Positions 1-12,579 of a stretch of DNA of 64,000 bases are shown here, one piece after another (the stretch's first letter is position 1; every line of letters starts with the position of its first letter). Made by a program: the position numbers and the translations under genes. Below the pieces are notes generated by a model, which was not told the DNA's origin, did not search any database, and saw only the letters and a program-made list of their open reading frames with translations. This DNA is from Cylicocyclus nassatus (taxonomy: Eukaryota; Nematoda; Chromadorea; Rhabditida; Strongylidae): assembly GCA_958299035.1 (NCBI GenBank), contig CATQJL010000305.1, positions 76,414,792-76,478,791 of the forward strand, written 5' to 3'.

Positions 1-974
1 GTCCTACGACAGCCGTTAATTTCATAAAATCTAAGAGACTACGGTCATCATTGATCTTTCTTCCCACTGATCTCTCCGTTTCCAATTGCTCCGCGAATTC
101 CATTCTCAGTGTTGGATCGCGCCTACCGCAGTATTGTAATCATAAGGGTCACGCAACCTCTGTGCCCGTGGCAGACTCCATACAATAAAGTACTTTCAAA
201 TTTTTCCCTCATTTCTCAATAATATGAATTGTTGGTATCAAATCTGTGAAAGCACTGTCTGGCACTTGGAGGCAGTAACTCGGCAAATTATACCTTCAGT
301 TTTCGCTTACCTAGGACTATTAATTCTTTGTTCACGAGTAAGAGCATCATAATGAGCATGCCATGAACATTTCTTGAAACTTTCAATTTTGAACATGTAT
401 GTATGAGATGAACGTGATCCTCATAATTACAATCGAATAAAACTTCTGCTCAATTTAGTGTGCTTGCGGTGACGAGAAAATGTTGAAAAACCTGCGCGTG
501 AACAGCTACGGCTGCGACGCGAACCACCTCCATGAGCAAAGTGCCAGTTATATTGGCGGGACTATTTGTTCACGCACAGACATGGAGCAATGTATTGGCT
601 TGAGACATGGAGCAATGTATTGGCTCTGTGAACCAGCGATCCCTAGTTATAAGAGCCCTAGTGATGGAGTACAGTTTCTTTGTCGCAGGCAAAGGAGATG
701 CTTATGAGCGTGAGGGCTAGATTTCGTGAACACTCATACAGAGAAATATCCTTTGTAGCTTCGCCAAGCCAAAAAAGTCCCTCTCAAACAGCGATCAAAG
801 ACTAAGGTGTTCAAGAGAATCCTAAAGTTAGTGGCTCAGTAAGCACACAATTTGTCGAACTGATGCAGTAGTGGGCTTGTGCCCTTTCAAACTTAGCTTT
901 TGCACATTCAGATCCTAGCGAGATGTACCCGCAAAGTGCAAACAATCATTTGTTATCAGGAACAGAAACATATA

Positions 975-1784
975 TTAGACTGGAGACTAAGTTTTGCAAC
1001 CACTTTCATAACTCAACTCTCTTTGAATGTAGCGCACCCAAACTTGGGCAGTATGTAGAGCTTAGTGTGAGCTACAATTGACCAAAGTTGCTTGGATATT
1101 GAAAACGCATGAGAAAAAATTCCAAGCGTTTTTCGAAAAATAGTAAATTTTGGAAATTTTTTGGGTTTTGAGGCAAAATGAAGTTGTTAGCAGTCTAGAC
1201 CATGCGCAATCATCCGGAATCGTGTACTAATTGTTGCTAGAGGTTGGCGTATTCGGCTCACTCAAAAAAGAAGTAAAATTTAGGGCCAGGTCGAGATTTG
1301 GCACCCTCACTATTTCGAAAGAGTTGCTGTACGCAAGTCTTCTGGGGACAACCGTCAATGACTAAGAAGTCAGAACCACAAAATTCCCCGAGTCTTTATA
1401 AATCAACGTCCTTTGACCTGCTCAACACAAATATCATATGCATTCGTTGAAGCAACGCCTCTTTCCTTGTTTAGTAGGATGGGACCCTATATCGTACACC
1501 TATAGTATCTTACAAAAAAGCCCTTATCCGTAACTTCAGTAACATTCCGTGATCAGCATGTCGGGTAACCGCCCTATTCCAATTCTCAGCCGAATCTATC
1601 GAGTTTTATAATTTCTCCCTTTATACCATATACCTACCGTAACCCTCACCGCAACGTCAGAATTTGGCAGAACCAGCGCGCTTGTAGCTTACATCATATC
1701 CAACACAGTGGCAAAATTTGAGTGCGCCAGGTTGAGTGAGAGGAAAGTTATTGAATGATTTGCAAAACTTAGTTTCCAACCTAA
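975..1784. mobile_element. TTAG-ended mariner-type MITE, private to unit A
   Basis: The ends are inverted repeats of about 75 bp, starting TTAGACTGGAGACTAAG on the left and, read inward from the right, TTAGGTTGGAAACTAAG. Flanking TA-rich bases are compatible with a TA target. Unit B at 12125-12160 lacks the element and runs straight across the site. No transposase frame is visible, so it is non-autonomous. Confidence 0.7.
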
Positions 1785-2208
1785 TATAATTTAGTAATGT
1801 TTCTGGATTGAAGTGAAATGTGAATATATAGAAACCAACTTAATGCGAGTACTTTGTTCGGGACTCAGCTAGGAATAGAAAATCTCGCAATTTCATAGTG
1901 TTCACTAAGAAATAAGCTTACATTTGAGACGGAATTTAATGAAAAATAGCAAAGGAAAGAAGTTTTAACGAAAGATTCACTTTTGGAACAGAAATTTCCA
2001 TAATAGGCACGCAAGACTTGCTTAACTTTTTTCCGGTACATATCCGCAGACAGAAAGTGACATAGATCGGTTTTGGTTTGATTATATGCGTAAATTGAAG
2101 TCACGAGGTCAGGCTCGTGGTCGTCAGAGTGCACGAGTAACAAAGTTGCAAATGTGCAAAATCATACAATACGGCCACAAGCAAAGGAGTGAACGAGCAG
2201 AAAAGAGA

Positions 2209-5200
2209 TTATATTCTAGAACATTTGTTTCCCACACGATAACGCAAAAGATGTATCATTCTCGTACGACATGGTATCATTGCCAGCACATCACGGCGTA
2301 TTTCTTTCGAAAACATAATGTAGTATATCTAGAGAGAAGACAATTATTTAGATTGCAGAACCTTTTCATCTTTTGATACAACGTACTGGAGTAAGCCCGA
2401 TGGAGATTGGCCTTGTGATGAAGTTCATGTTCGCGTTGAATTTCGCATCACCAAGGTGGAGATATCTGAACCCAATCCAGAATGTTCCATACAGATAGAT
2501 CAACTCGCTGAGAAAAGTCAGCAACGATTGCCCGAGGAAACGCCGCTCACTTTGAATCATGTACATTTGTTGAGAGCCAGATTTCTGAAGAAGCAAGAAC
2601 TCGTTTAAATGAGATATTTTTTGCTCGATGCAAAAATGATAATCACCATACCGTTTTCATTACAGCCACTGTGGCAACGTATAATAGGAAAGTCGCTGAT
2701 AATTCAATGATTAACAGCGGAATACGAGTGTAGTTGAATGGGAACATAAGCTCATCTTGGTATTTGTCATTCTCATCGTACCATATTTTGATCACAAGTC
2801 CAAATTGGTGGAATACACACATAAGGATTGACCATATAACGGAGATGGTTACACCGACAATAGCGACTGTATTGGCATGCTAAAAGCTTAACTCAACATT
2901 ATGCATTTACGTAGTCAAAATAAAATATTTTTCTGTATGGCGCAAAGAACACTACTCTATTAACTCATATTCGGTTCGAGAAAATCGCTTAGCCAAAGTT
3001 GAGATTAGCAGAAACTTGCTATGCCCATCAGAAACTTTCTTCTGAAAAATAAAATAAAGACATGCCTTTGTTCCAAACAGAAGTGTCACTAATCGCACAG
3101 CTGATAATGTCAGATTTACGGCCACTGTAAGTTCCACGCCGAATGTACCAATGGTTTGAAAAGCTAAGTGCTGAACTGGTGTTTGGAGAATACATTGCTG
3201 AAAGTCTGGCTCTGAAAAAGCTTTGATAAGATGTTATGGCACACTCTGCTTTACTAGACTGCCAGTTTGTGCCATTTTATGCCTGCTATGAGTTTTACGC
3301 CTTTCGGACCAGTGCTGTACGCGGCGTATTTCAAAATTTGCATTAGTTCTTTGGATATCAACGTTTCCATTCAAGACCAGAAACTCCTTTTACACGTACG
3401 AATGCGAAGTTCGTATCGGAGTTTATATCAGTCGTGCCGATTGAAATGTCCTAACAAGGGAAGCCTTTGTTAGCCAAAGTTTTCTCTGCACATGACACCC
3501 ATATCACTTTGTAGAGCACTGAACAATGTCTAAATTGTCTTCCTTTTTACGGAATCCGAAGGAAGTTATGATTTCTTGAAAGTCTTGGCAGTAACTCAAG
3601 TGGCATAAAATTAGCGAAAAGCTGTGCAAATTACAGATAATTGCTGGCTGTGTTTCTTTTTTCGTAGTCAATATGCTTGATGCAAATCTAATAACCTATT
3701 TTCAGTTGTTTTTATAAGCTTTTCGCCAGGTTTGTGCCACTTATAGCATGAAAAATTTGGACTTTCGAGCACTTATGCCTTTCGGAGAGTTTCTGCAGGA
3801 AATAAAAACAGGTTTGGAAGCAGCGTCAAGGACACGTCTAGTGATACAGGTGTCATCTGGAAAGCCCCACCACTAAATAGGCTTCCTGTAAGCTGGAACT
3901 ACGTACTGTCGGAATCGTCTTGTATATCGCGCACTAGGCAAATCTCTCTTAATTTTCATCGGAAGCGGATGGCTAAGGTGGATTTTTGATTACGTTTGAT
4001 AAGCTAAAGGAATTTTTTTCTGCCAAGGGAATCCTGAATGATTCTATGCAAAGGTGCACTGAACTGTATCAGATAGAGCTACTATTCCCAGCTAACTTGG
4101 CTGATAAGCTCCACCAGCCAAAACTTTTAGGACCAGCGGGATTCTTCGCCTGCAAGACCATCAAATAAGGGTCGAAGTAGTATCACGGCCCGGCGGGGGT
4201 GGCGCTTTCACAAGCTGGATATCGTTTTTGGCCCGAAAAAGCAAAGGGGAAGTCGTATTTTGGGGTCCGGGGCTCCGCCCCGGACCCCAAAATACGACTT
4301 CCCTTTATTTACCCATAAACAATGCACATATCATTCTTTATTCATCATTCCTTGTTGATGCTACTGTCCTATGAACTTAGATTCCAGCAATGTGAAGATT
4401 CTGTGCTCCGATCGCTAGCCTGCCCGCAGGCGGGAATTCAAATCGCAATTCTTGTAAGAGAGAAGTAACAAAATAGGCTCGTTTTCAATGCACAAGTAAC
4501 GATATGGCACCAAATTTGCTGTGTAGTTTGAGGACCATGAGCACAAAAAAAGTATGAAAAATTATGAGAAACTTATGTGAATTTAAAAAATGGTAAGTGT
4601 TTTTCGAAATTAGGTGGCTCCCGCGCCACCTGGGAGCCACCTGGGGTGGCTCTCTGCTTCCCTTCACATAATTTCCCGGATTTTTTTTACATAAATGTGG
4701 ACTAGGTCAAGAGTATTACTATATGTTCAAATCCGCTTCCAAAACCACCAAGGCACCGCTTCGATACAGCCCCAAATAGGGTTCACAGCGTTATGATCGG
4801 CCTCGGAAAGCGCGCTCCAATCGCAATCGGTTATTGTAAATTGTAAAGTTTCGCAGCTGACTAATAAATGAATAGTATCTTACATATATAAACGTCAAAG
4901 TTTGTGCAAATCTTGACCCTATGTTTTTTATAGATTCCTTTGCGGATGAACCCATTGAGCTGAAACCTTGATGACCCGGGCTGGACCAGGAAAGCCAGGT
5001 AGTACTACTATAATAAGCGCTGAGGCCGCCCATCTTATTATTTTTGTATATCTGTTTGTCAGGGACTTACGGGGGTCAAAAATAGGGTCAAAGAGGAAGT
5101 CGTAAGAAATTTTGGCTTCAAAGGGAATATCGTTTTCAAAATTCTAAAATGCCACCTCCTGCCGGGCCCTGAGTAGTATTACTTTCACTAAAGCTGAGTT

Positions 5201-5975
5201 TTACTAACTCAGATTAAAACGATATCTTTTTTAATCTACTCAATCATACCGAACACCAGTGATAGTTAGATCATACTCTGCACTTAGAAATTCTCAAAAA
5301 TTACAGACACGTTGATCCGTAGTAAAGCTTAGTCAGTTCAATTGACCTGAACTGACGGCTTCAGTTGAAGCCTTCTCTGACCAAAGATGATATGTCAATA
5401 TCATATACTTTTGCTTGTAGTTATATTAAATCTTTTTTTTTTCAGTTCATCCTAACAATGTTTGATGCCTGTGAGAAAGTCTGTGCTACTGCCATAATAA
5501 CATTCAAATTCCTATTATCTTGTATAATCACGTCGTCATAGGTTTCGCTGATTAAATTACATTGAGGAGGTTGTCAACATGCAGAGGTTTCACGGTTGAA
5601 CGATGAAAAGCTGATATATTACCTCTTATAGAATTTATCATTATCACGGCTTCACCGACAAATAACGCTATGACGCAGGTGTAAAACGAGTTTCGTAAAC
5701 TTGATGTTCGATAAGTAATCAGCAAAGTTATGGCGTATATATTGATGACAAATAGAATAAGCACGATTAAAGAGAGAATGTCGGTAAGCCACCGCGGCTG
5801 AGCCCATCGTTCACAGTGGTCTTCAACAAAAACCATAGTAAACTAGAAGTAGCAAATTTGCTAATCCAAGAACCTTGTTCTTTTTCGTACATCAGCAAAA
5901 AATGTATACACATACCACGTCTTTGACCAGCTTTAGGTAATCGCCAATCGATGGCAATACCAAGGATTTGTTCAT
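2209..5975 (-). CDS. Nematode seven-transmembrane receptor (chemoreceptor-like), copy 1, intact
   Basis: Six exons on the minus strand: 5975-5916, 5842-5623, 3211-3066, 2879-2652, 2584-2387 and 2328-2209. They join in frame (intron phases 0,1,0,0,0) to give 323 residues ending in TAA. Residues 1-20 form a short first exon. Hydrophobic segments lie near 38-60, 68-88, 105-127, 146-165, 190-213, 232-252 and 270-292. A Cys at the start of TM3 (near residue 100) fits the usual GPCR disulfide position. TM7 ends in TP-IYYIMFSKEIR, the typical exit into a cytoplasmic tail. The architecture and the ER-R-F-L-x-Q-S motif before TM6 recall the nematode Srx-like families, but I cannot settle the family. 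Start, splice sites and exon lengths agree with the third copy at 29.2-32.9 kb. Intron 2 carries a hAT-type insertion, and exon 3 ends at a GC donor. The likely role, inferred from family only, is ligand detection at the membrane. Confidence 0.85.
4184..5171. mobile_element. hAT-type non-autonomous element in receptor intron 2
   Basis: The 988-bp element is flanked by a perfect 8-bp duplication AGTAGTAT (4176-4183 and 5172-5179). The ends are inverted: CACGGCCCGGCGGGGGTGGC on the left, and CAGGGCCCGGCAGGAGGTGG read inward from the right. An 8-bp target duplication with CAGGG-type ends is the hAT signature. A strong palindrome around a GGCTCCGCC core sits at 4255-4307. No transposase is visible. 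The equivalent intron of the unit B pseudogene lacks the element. Confidence 0.8.
4875..5017 (+). mobile_element. Helitron-like 3' fragment nested in the hAT element
   Basis: The segment shares the phrase GTCAAAGTTTGTGCAAATCT and a GC-rich terminal hairpin (CCCGGGCTGGACC) with the longer copy at 41755-42219. It ends ...CCAGGTAG followed by T. The 3' hairpin just before a CTRR-like end is Helitron-like. It lies inside the hAT-type element, so it either inserted there or was carried by it. Confidence 0.45.
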
Positions 5976-6059
5976 AACCTTGTGAAGGGTGTGAAGTCAA
6001 CTGAAATATCGTCATTCGGTAGCAGCACTCAACATCAGACAAACTCTTTTTATTCAAAG

Positions 6060-9000
6060 CAATGTCACTATAGTAATACAGTATGAGATTGATTCACAGA
6101 CAGCTATGTGAGAATCTGGCGCGTTTAACAATTAAATCACGTTTCCAGGCATAGCACTGTGAATTCTTATGCGGAAACTTTTGTGGTCTAATGAACAGGG
6201 TGGATACAATGAGGAGGAGTCAAGTATTTACACAGCACAAGGCATAAGAGATGGGAATCTATTAAGCTTTACCTACTGTACACAGGGGAGGCGGAGGCTT
6301 TTGATAAACAGGGAAAGACGCATTCTCCTCAGCTAATAAGCGTTTGAGTTAACCATGTTGCGTTAATTATTTCGAAGTGTCGGACGTCTGCCATAGGTTT
6401 CATCTATCTGATAATCAGATCAATACATATTCTCGAAGAAGGACAATTGTACCTACGATAAAACAAAGTTGAGTTCCTGCATCATTCACAATAGGACTAA
6501 TTCAGAATTATAAAAGCGCTTCACCGTTTGCACCGAAGATTGGCCGCAGAAAAGCCTTTTGAAAGAAACACCATCGTTGCATTCTAGAAATTGTAGCACC
6601 CTTATTTGAATGTAGCATTATGCTTGTAATTACGGGAACTCCGCAATTTGACATGATCCAGATGAGCAAATTGTCAGCAAAAGTACAATGGTTTTGCTGT
6701 CGAGTCCAATTATCAAGTAGCTATGAGAATAATGAAGGCTTCTGGTTTTAATTTAATTTGAAATTTAGTAAGCAGCATGTGTGCAAAGTAAAATCATCAA
6801 TCTTGCAAAGATGGTTCCTATAAACTGAATATCTCTAGCAGATCTTTAGTTGCTCCATGAACTTAGCGAGCTGAAGCCGCCAGATAATTTGACTAAGTGA
6901 GCTTAAATGCTTTCTCCTCATTATAAACACGTTTTCGCAGCTGTATCTTGGAGTTTAGCCAAAAATGGACATCTTTCCTTCGCAATAGACTAAACAACAA
7001 CGCAGCTGTTCCATTTTCACATTCCTGAAAATAACGCCGTCACGGACGGACGGAGTTTCAACCTCTGTTCCTTCAACAACAAATGCGCTCCCTTATCCGC
7101 CACTCAACTGTCGGATCTCAGTTCATCTCAAGGTAAATTTCATGCCTCTATGACCGAGCAAATATAATTAAACAGAACATAGGCGACAATCATGTATTAT
7201 AAATGAGGAGAACTGGACAGGTAGACTTGAACAATAATTTAAGCTTTTGAGCGGCACACTCTCAAGGGCCAGAATATGTAAGCTGGCATTTACATTACTT
7301 AACTTGAAGGATGACGATATGAGTGCAATCAGATCGTTTTCTTTTGATTGATGGACCTCTTTGACTACAAAAAATGTTATTGCACTACTTTAGCTACAGA
7401 ATATATTTCCTCACCAGATGAAGTATCGCGACAATATAAAATTTCGCAGATCTCGTTTGCAGGAAACGCACAATGCGCGTGCATCACCACACTTTGGTGA
7501 GGGAGTTCTGTAGCGTCGACTTATCCTGTCATAAGTTCTTGCTTAGCATCAAAAACGTTGTTTATCCCCTACCATTCTGTCAATTAATCATTTAATGTTT
7601 CGTGATATGAGGCAAGCCCTTTGAGATATAAAGACTATGCAATAGAGTAAATAGCAGGTGTCTCATTGGCTGGCCTCCCCTTTCTAATTGAGCAAACTTT
7701 GTGTTAATCACACATTTTAAGAAAAGGTATAATTTTTGAGAAAACGCCAAAAAATCAAAATTTTTCTGCTATTTTCTCGTAAATTATGCTGTTTGATCAG
7801 AAAGAGTAGGTCAGGAGAATTACGAAACTAGCTGTTTTGGATCAGTTTTTGGTTTCAACAGGCTCTCGCCTCTATACAACCTCAAAAGATCTCCCATTTT
7901 TGTCTCTGCAATCAAGCTTAAGATAAAGCAGACAAGGCTTCATTGAAAAAATCATGATTTAACCGTTCTAAAATATTAATGTCAAGCAGAGACATCGTGA
8001 TAGGATGAAGTGGCGATTTCAATTTGCGGCAAAAATCTCAGGACCAAGTACACTCAGAGAAGCCTCCATACATTTCCTACAGCAGGGACTAGTGAACCCA
8101 TTCAAATTAACGTGTGAATGAAACTGATGATCTAGCTAGTGATCTGATTATTCATATATTAGGTTGGTGCACCTTTTGCAAGTTCTCGCTTGGACGTGTT
8201 GTAACTTTCTAGAAGATCTACATTTTTGAATGCGATAAAGACCATCAAAGGCAGCAAAGCTTTCGCATCACAGCGCATATTCAGATATACGCATATGTAG
8301 ACTAGGAATATCTGCGAAAAGAAATAACTGATGAGTTTTCCAGCTTTTTTCAACATTTTGTAGGCCTCAAACTCTCACATTATGGAGCTTTTTCATTTTT
8401 TGCGTACTAGACAATTATGGTTGATTGCACGAAATCGCCCACATAGCAGGCCAAACGCCTGGAAGCGTATCTGACACGCGGCTAAGTTGGTGGCCTATGG
8501 GCTACGTTTAGCATTGTGGCTTGATGACTCATGCGTCGGCAGCCGCGAGATCCAAGCTCGCGCCGTCAACCTAGGGCATAGTTCTCCTGTGATACTCGCC
8601 GCGATTTCAGCAAAACTCAGTGATGTCGCGTCGCGCGTGCTGCACAGGCGACAGGGAGATCTTGAGAGTTTTTTCATAGATATGCATTGATGTGTCAGCT
8701 TGTTTTTGTTTTTTTGGGGGGGGGGGGGGGAGAGAGAGAGAGAGAACTAATTCTCATCGGAATTAGATGAAAAGAAAAACTTCGAGTTTTAACCCCCTTT
8801 TCGTAATTATGAATTGTCGTGTGACAGGTTTCCCTGTTTTCTTGGATATAATCTAATTGGTTCGTTTTTAGGTGTATTTTAAAGCTCCGTTACCCGCAGA
8901 ATTTAGAAGAATTCTTGTTTGATCAATGCATTAGCAAGTAACAGTTCTGTTTGTAATATTTTATACGTTTTCTGGTCGTGAAACCTGGGCATTGTCTTGT

Positions 9001-9420
9001 AATCATGAATTTTCTTGTGAGCCACGCAGGTTTGTTAAGATATTTATTAGGTCTACGACGAATCGCGACGACGAATTCGCGAGCACTATGCCCGTTGCCT
9101 CAATCGGGCACGTCATGACCTCGCCTTCTTTACATTACGACATACTTCGGTGGACGCTCGATTATAGCACCTTTCCAAAATCAAGTTGCCAGGCGAGCAT
9201 AAATGATAACAGTGATGGCGCCGAACTTCATTCCATCGCGTGTTCTTTTTTTATGAACAAGTGTTCATTTTAAATACGATGAAATTAAAGACATAGTATT
9301 TCATGACTTTTTCAAACAAAAGTTTTGCGTCGCCTTTCATGCACTTCAACGATAACGGCTTGGCTTGAGCCATCAGTGTTTATGGCGCAGCGGAGTAGAA
9401 GCGGACTACTTCTAAGGCTG
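6060..9420. other. Intergenic, no recognisable gene
   Basis: I see no exon series with consistent splice phases on either strand. The left part up to about 7.15 kb is the shared upstream flank of the duplicated receptor. A run of 15 G followed by seven AG units lies at 8716-8745. A lone TTAGGTTGG mariner-like end is at 8160 without a visible partner. A GC-richer patch at 8440-8690 is open for about 60 codons on both strands but has no recognisable domain. Confidence 0.6.
8716..8745. repeat. Poly-G / (AG)n microsatellite
   Basis: Fifteen G residues are followed directly by seven AG dinucleotides. Confidence 0.9.
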
Positions 9421-10828
9421 AAGTCCTGCAGCCGCTAACTCCATAAATTCGAAATTACGACAAGCTTTACTCTTCCTTCCCACTCCTCTCTCCGTTTCTC
9501 TCTTTCAAAAACACATCGCCTTAACTATCTTGTACACTAGCCTTAGGCAGTAATGTGATATATTCACATTGTTACTAAAGCATTGAAATTTGAGTGTACC
9601 ATGGGAACTGTATCATCTCACATGTGTACTGTCCCACTGCAACTTGCTGTGTTAAAAAAGGCTGCGCAAGAGATTATCAGATGTTAAGGTTAAGGAACAA
9701 ATTTGGGGTCGTCGTTTAGAGGCCTAAATTTCCATCTCCTTCCACCTTCTCATTGCAGCTTTTATTCTTTATTTTTATTTTTGTTCTTGTTAGAGATGCA
9801 TCATACCTAAAATAAAGTTCCAGAGTATAGTATAGAGGTTGAATAAAGCTTTTTTAGTTAAATTACAGCAAAAAGAGATTTGAGTAATGCTCTAGCAGCT
9901 TTTTATAATACTCACATTTTGAATCACTTGTTGCATAAATAGATCCATTCAATCTGATTTCAACTAGTCTATGCCTAATCTCAATATTCATACTGCGGCT
10001 TACATGCTTATTGTTATGATCAGCTGGGAACAAAAGACGTAGAAAATTGTGCGCTGTTACAGATATGTTTGAGTCATCTTGCTTGCGGACCTTTAAATTT
10101 ACGAGGGCACTTTGAATGTCCAAGTTATAATTGCGTAAATGTGGCTCGAAACTTTGAATCGCGCCAATGGAAAAGAGAAAGCACCTGTGACGCCGGCCAC
10201 TTGCTTGCACAGAATATGGGCAAAGGTGGAGAGACTATTTGTTTACGCACGGTTTTGCGGTATTTTCTAAGCACTGCAAGCACACCATAACACCCAGGCT
10301 CTACTCGATGTACGACATTGCGGCATGCGCATTCTGACACTGAGAGAATCGGCAGCAGGGCTGCGACGGGAGAGGAGCGGAAAAGGGAGGTTTTCGTATC
10401 TCTTGGCATTTTTTCAAAGATTTTATTGGGTTGGCGGCTGCCACGGGAAGACCCCTTACAATTTGTCACGGGGCTCTTCTATTCTGTTCCGCTACACACC
10501 TGGCGACCAATTTTGCCAAGCCACTACTAAAGAACATGGTGTTTGACGGAGGCGAAGCGAGCTTCTTTTTTGTAAAGGATGTGGGTACTATCACTTTTCT
10601 ACTTTCAACGTTTCTCAAAATGACACATGTCTATAAAACCGAAATATAAAGGAATAATCTTTGATGCAATCAAGTTGATTTATATTCAATCAGTTTGTTC
10701 AATGCTAAGAAGGGAGGACATTCATCCGCCTAATGTAAGTCTACATGGACAGTCACAGTCGTTTTGTGCAAAGGCACTCGAGATATGGAGCAATAAATCG
10801 GTTATTTCAAGCTGCAGCATAAAAGCTA

Positions 10829-11613
10829 TTGGGTTGTCCCAAAAGTAAACCGTATTTTTGGATAAATCACATTTTTGTTTTCTTGGCAGTTGGCGTACCA
10901 TTCGATAGAGCGAAGCAAGCTCTGCAAAATGACTACCAAGGATCCGCCTAAGTCGCATTCCATGTAAAGTTTGAAGCCAAAATCGAAAAAAAATTTATTA
11001 CCTGAAATTGGATTTTTGCGAAGAATAGTCATACAAAACTCAAACTTGGTCACTATACAGTCGACACATAGTAGTAGTCAAATATCTTTACTGGATTTTT
11101 TTCCGGGCTTAGAAAGCGAGAAAAAAGAGATAGTGTGAAAATGGCAAACTCCGCCCCCAGCCCCTCCCATGTATGCCATTGTATACTACAAGTCTTACTA
11201 AGTTTAACCTCAAAGCCTTACTCCTGTATGTTCTCTTATAGTTGAGAAACACCAAGTTTTACATGAAAAACCCGAAAAAGTGGCATTTTGGCATTTTGGG
11301 GCCCCCTTTGTTTCTCAATTTTGGACTTCGAAAGAAATCAACCAAAAACATTTTTCGATACTACTATGTGTCTACTATATAAGGAGCAAGTTGGAAGTCC
11401 GTAGGAAACTTCTGGAAGGAGATCTGATTTTTAGGGTAGCTGAAAAATTTTGATTTTTGGATCCAAATTTCACCTGGATAGCGACTTAGACAGTTCTTTG
11501 GTGATCATTTTGTAGAGCTTGCTTCGCCCTATCGAATGGTGCCCCAAGTCTGCCAGAAAAACAAAAACAGTTTGATTTATGCAAAAATACGGTTTACTTT
11601 TGGGACAACCTAA
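10829..11613. mobile_element. Mariner-type MITE, TTRGGTTGTCCC ends
   Basis: The 785-bp element is flanked by TA on both sides. Its inverted ends start TTGGGTTGTCCCAAAAGTAA (left) and TTAGGTTGTCCCAAAAGTAA (right, read inward). The arms continue for about 140 bp with few mismatches. No transposase frame is seen. It is private to unit B. Confidence 0.85.
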
Positions 11614-12039
11614 TAGTAGCGAGCTCTGCCTCGCTGTCGCAGACAAAGGAGCTACTTGACAGCGCGAAGGATAGCTTTTGAGAACACTCAAATAGAGAAA
11701 ACATTCATCGCAACTTCGCTGACTAAGAAAGTTTCAGATGAGTGGACATTTTGGGCATGCAGATCGCTATAGTGGCACTGAAACTTAGCCTTTGGTCTTG
11801 CATTACAACAGACACTTCTGGATATGGCTAGTGCGCTAGACGTGGAGTTCTTTCTCTCAAACCAAACGATCATCAAAAATAGTTCAAGGGGACTCCACGT
11901 GCCCTCCAATGAAATAGTGCAGTTGATGCTTGTTCCCTTCCAAACATTCCGTTTTGCACATTCTTCACAGATCCTACTTGAGATGTATTTCTAAAGTGCA
12001 AACACCATGTATTATCAGAAGCACAAACATTACTGGTAA

Positions 12040-12195
12040 TGTTTCTAAACTGAAGTAAAATGTGAATGTATAGAAATCACTTTTAGTAGTTTGTACCCTC
12101 AAAGTGCAACTATTTACTCGGAAGCGGAAACATTCATTATTTGGTAATGTTTCTGGATTGAAGTAAAATGTGGATATGTGGAAACCAACTTTGTC
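12040..12195. repeat. Local tandem duplication of about 80 bp
   Basis: A segment around TAATGTTTCTAAACTGAAG at 12040-12100 recurs with changes at 12148-12195. Unit A has it once, near 1796-1845. Confidence 0.5.
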
Positions 12196-12278
12196 CGAGT
12201 GGTTTCGAGACGCAGTCTGGTGCTCATAATTTCATAATTTGCATACTAACTCACGTTTGAGAGGAATTTTATGAAAAA

Positions 12279-12579
12279 CTAGTTGACTTACCCGGCTCCG
12301 CCCGGCTCTGTCATTATTATATTCGTAATCAGCGTGCTCGATTACCCCCCTGTGCCAACTCCCAGCCCCATAGCTCAAATTTTGCAAAAAATCGATAAAA
12401 TCGATATCGATCGATGACGAAAAATAGCCTATGACACCCGCCGGGGCCCGAAGTGTATGTGTGCCAAGTTTGGTCCGGATCGGTTCAGAAATGGAATTTT
12501 CTATTCGGAACATACGTACAGACATACAGACAGACATACAGACAGACAGACAAACAGACATTCAGCTTTATATATAAGA
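12279..12579 (-). mobile_element. Helitron-type non-autonomous element with matched empty site
   Basis: Read on the minus strand, the 301-bp element starts TCTTATATATAAAGCTG and ends with a GC-rich hairpin (core CCGGGCGGAGCCGGG) about ten bases before CTAG. It sits between A and T with no target duplication. Unit A, near 1942-1955, reads ATGAAAAATAGCAAAGG. Unit B reads ATGAAAAA, then the element, then TAGCAAAGG, so precise removal of 12279-12579 restores the empty site. 5'-TC, 3'-CTAG with a hairpin and an A|T target is the Helitron signature. Part of the body is an imperfect (ACAG/ACAT)n tract. Confidence 0.8.

Larger units (their letters stand above)
1..7150. repeat. Segmental duplication, unit A (left end outside window)
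   Basis: This stretch aligns by eye with unit B at about 9420-20100. Matching landmarks are 1-150 with 9422-9560, 500-700 with 10150-10290, 720-1000 with 11650-12030, 1795-2340 with 12125-12970, the receptor exons, and the upstream flank 6290-6560 with 18430-19620. The copies differ by scattered substitutions, small indels and private transposon insertions, so the duplication is not very recent but is still clearly colinear. Unit A begins at or before base 1. The region upstream of the receptor (about 6060-7150) holds no gene I can recognise. Confidence 0.75.

Noticed and set aside
8487..8690. Overlapping open frames on both strands in a GC-richer patch
   Set aside because: No domain, no splice partners, and both strands are open, which points to composition rather than coding.
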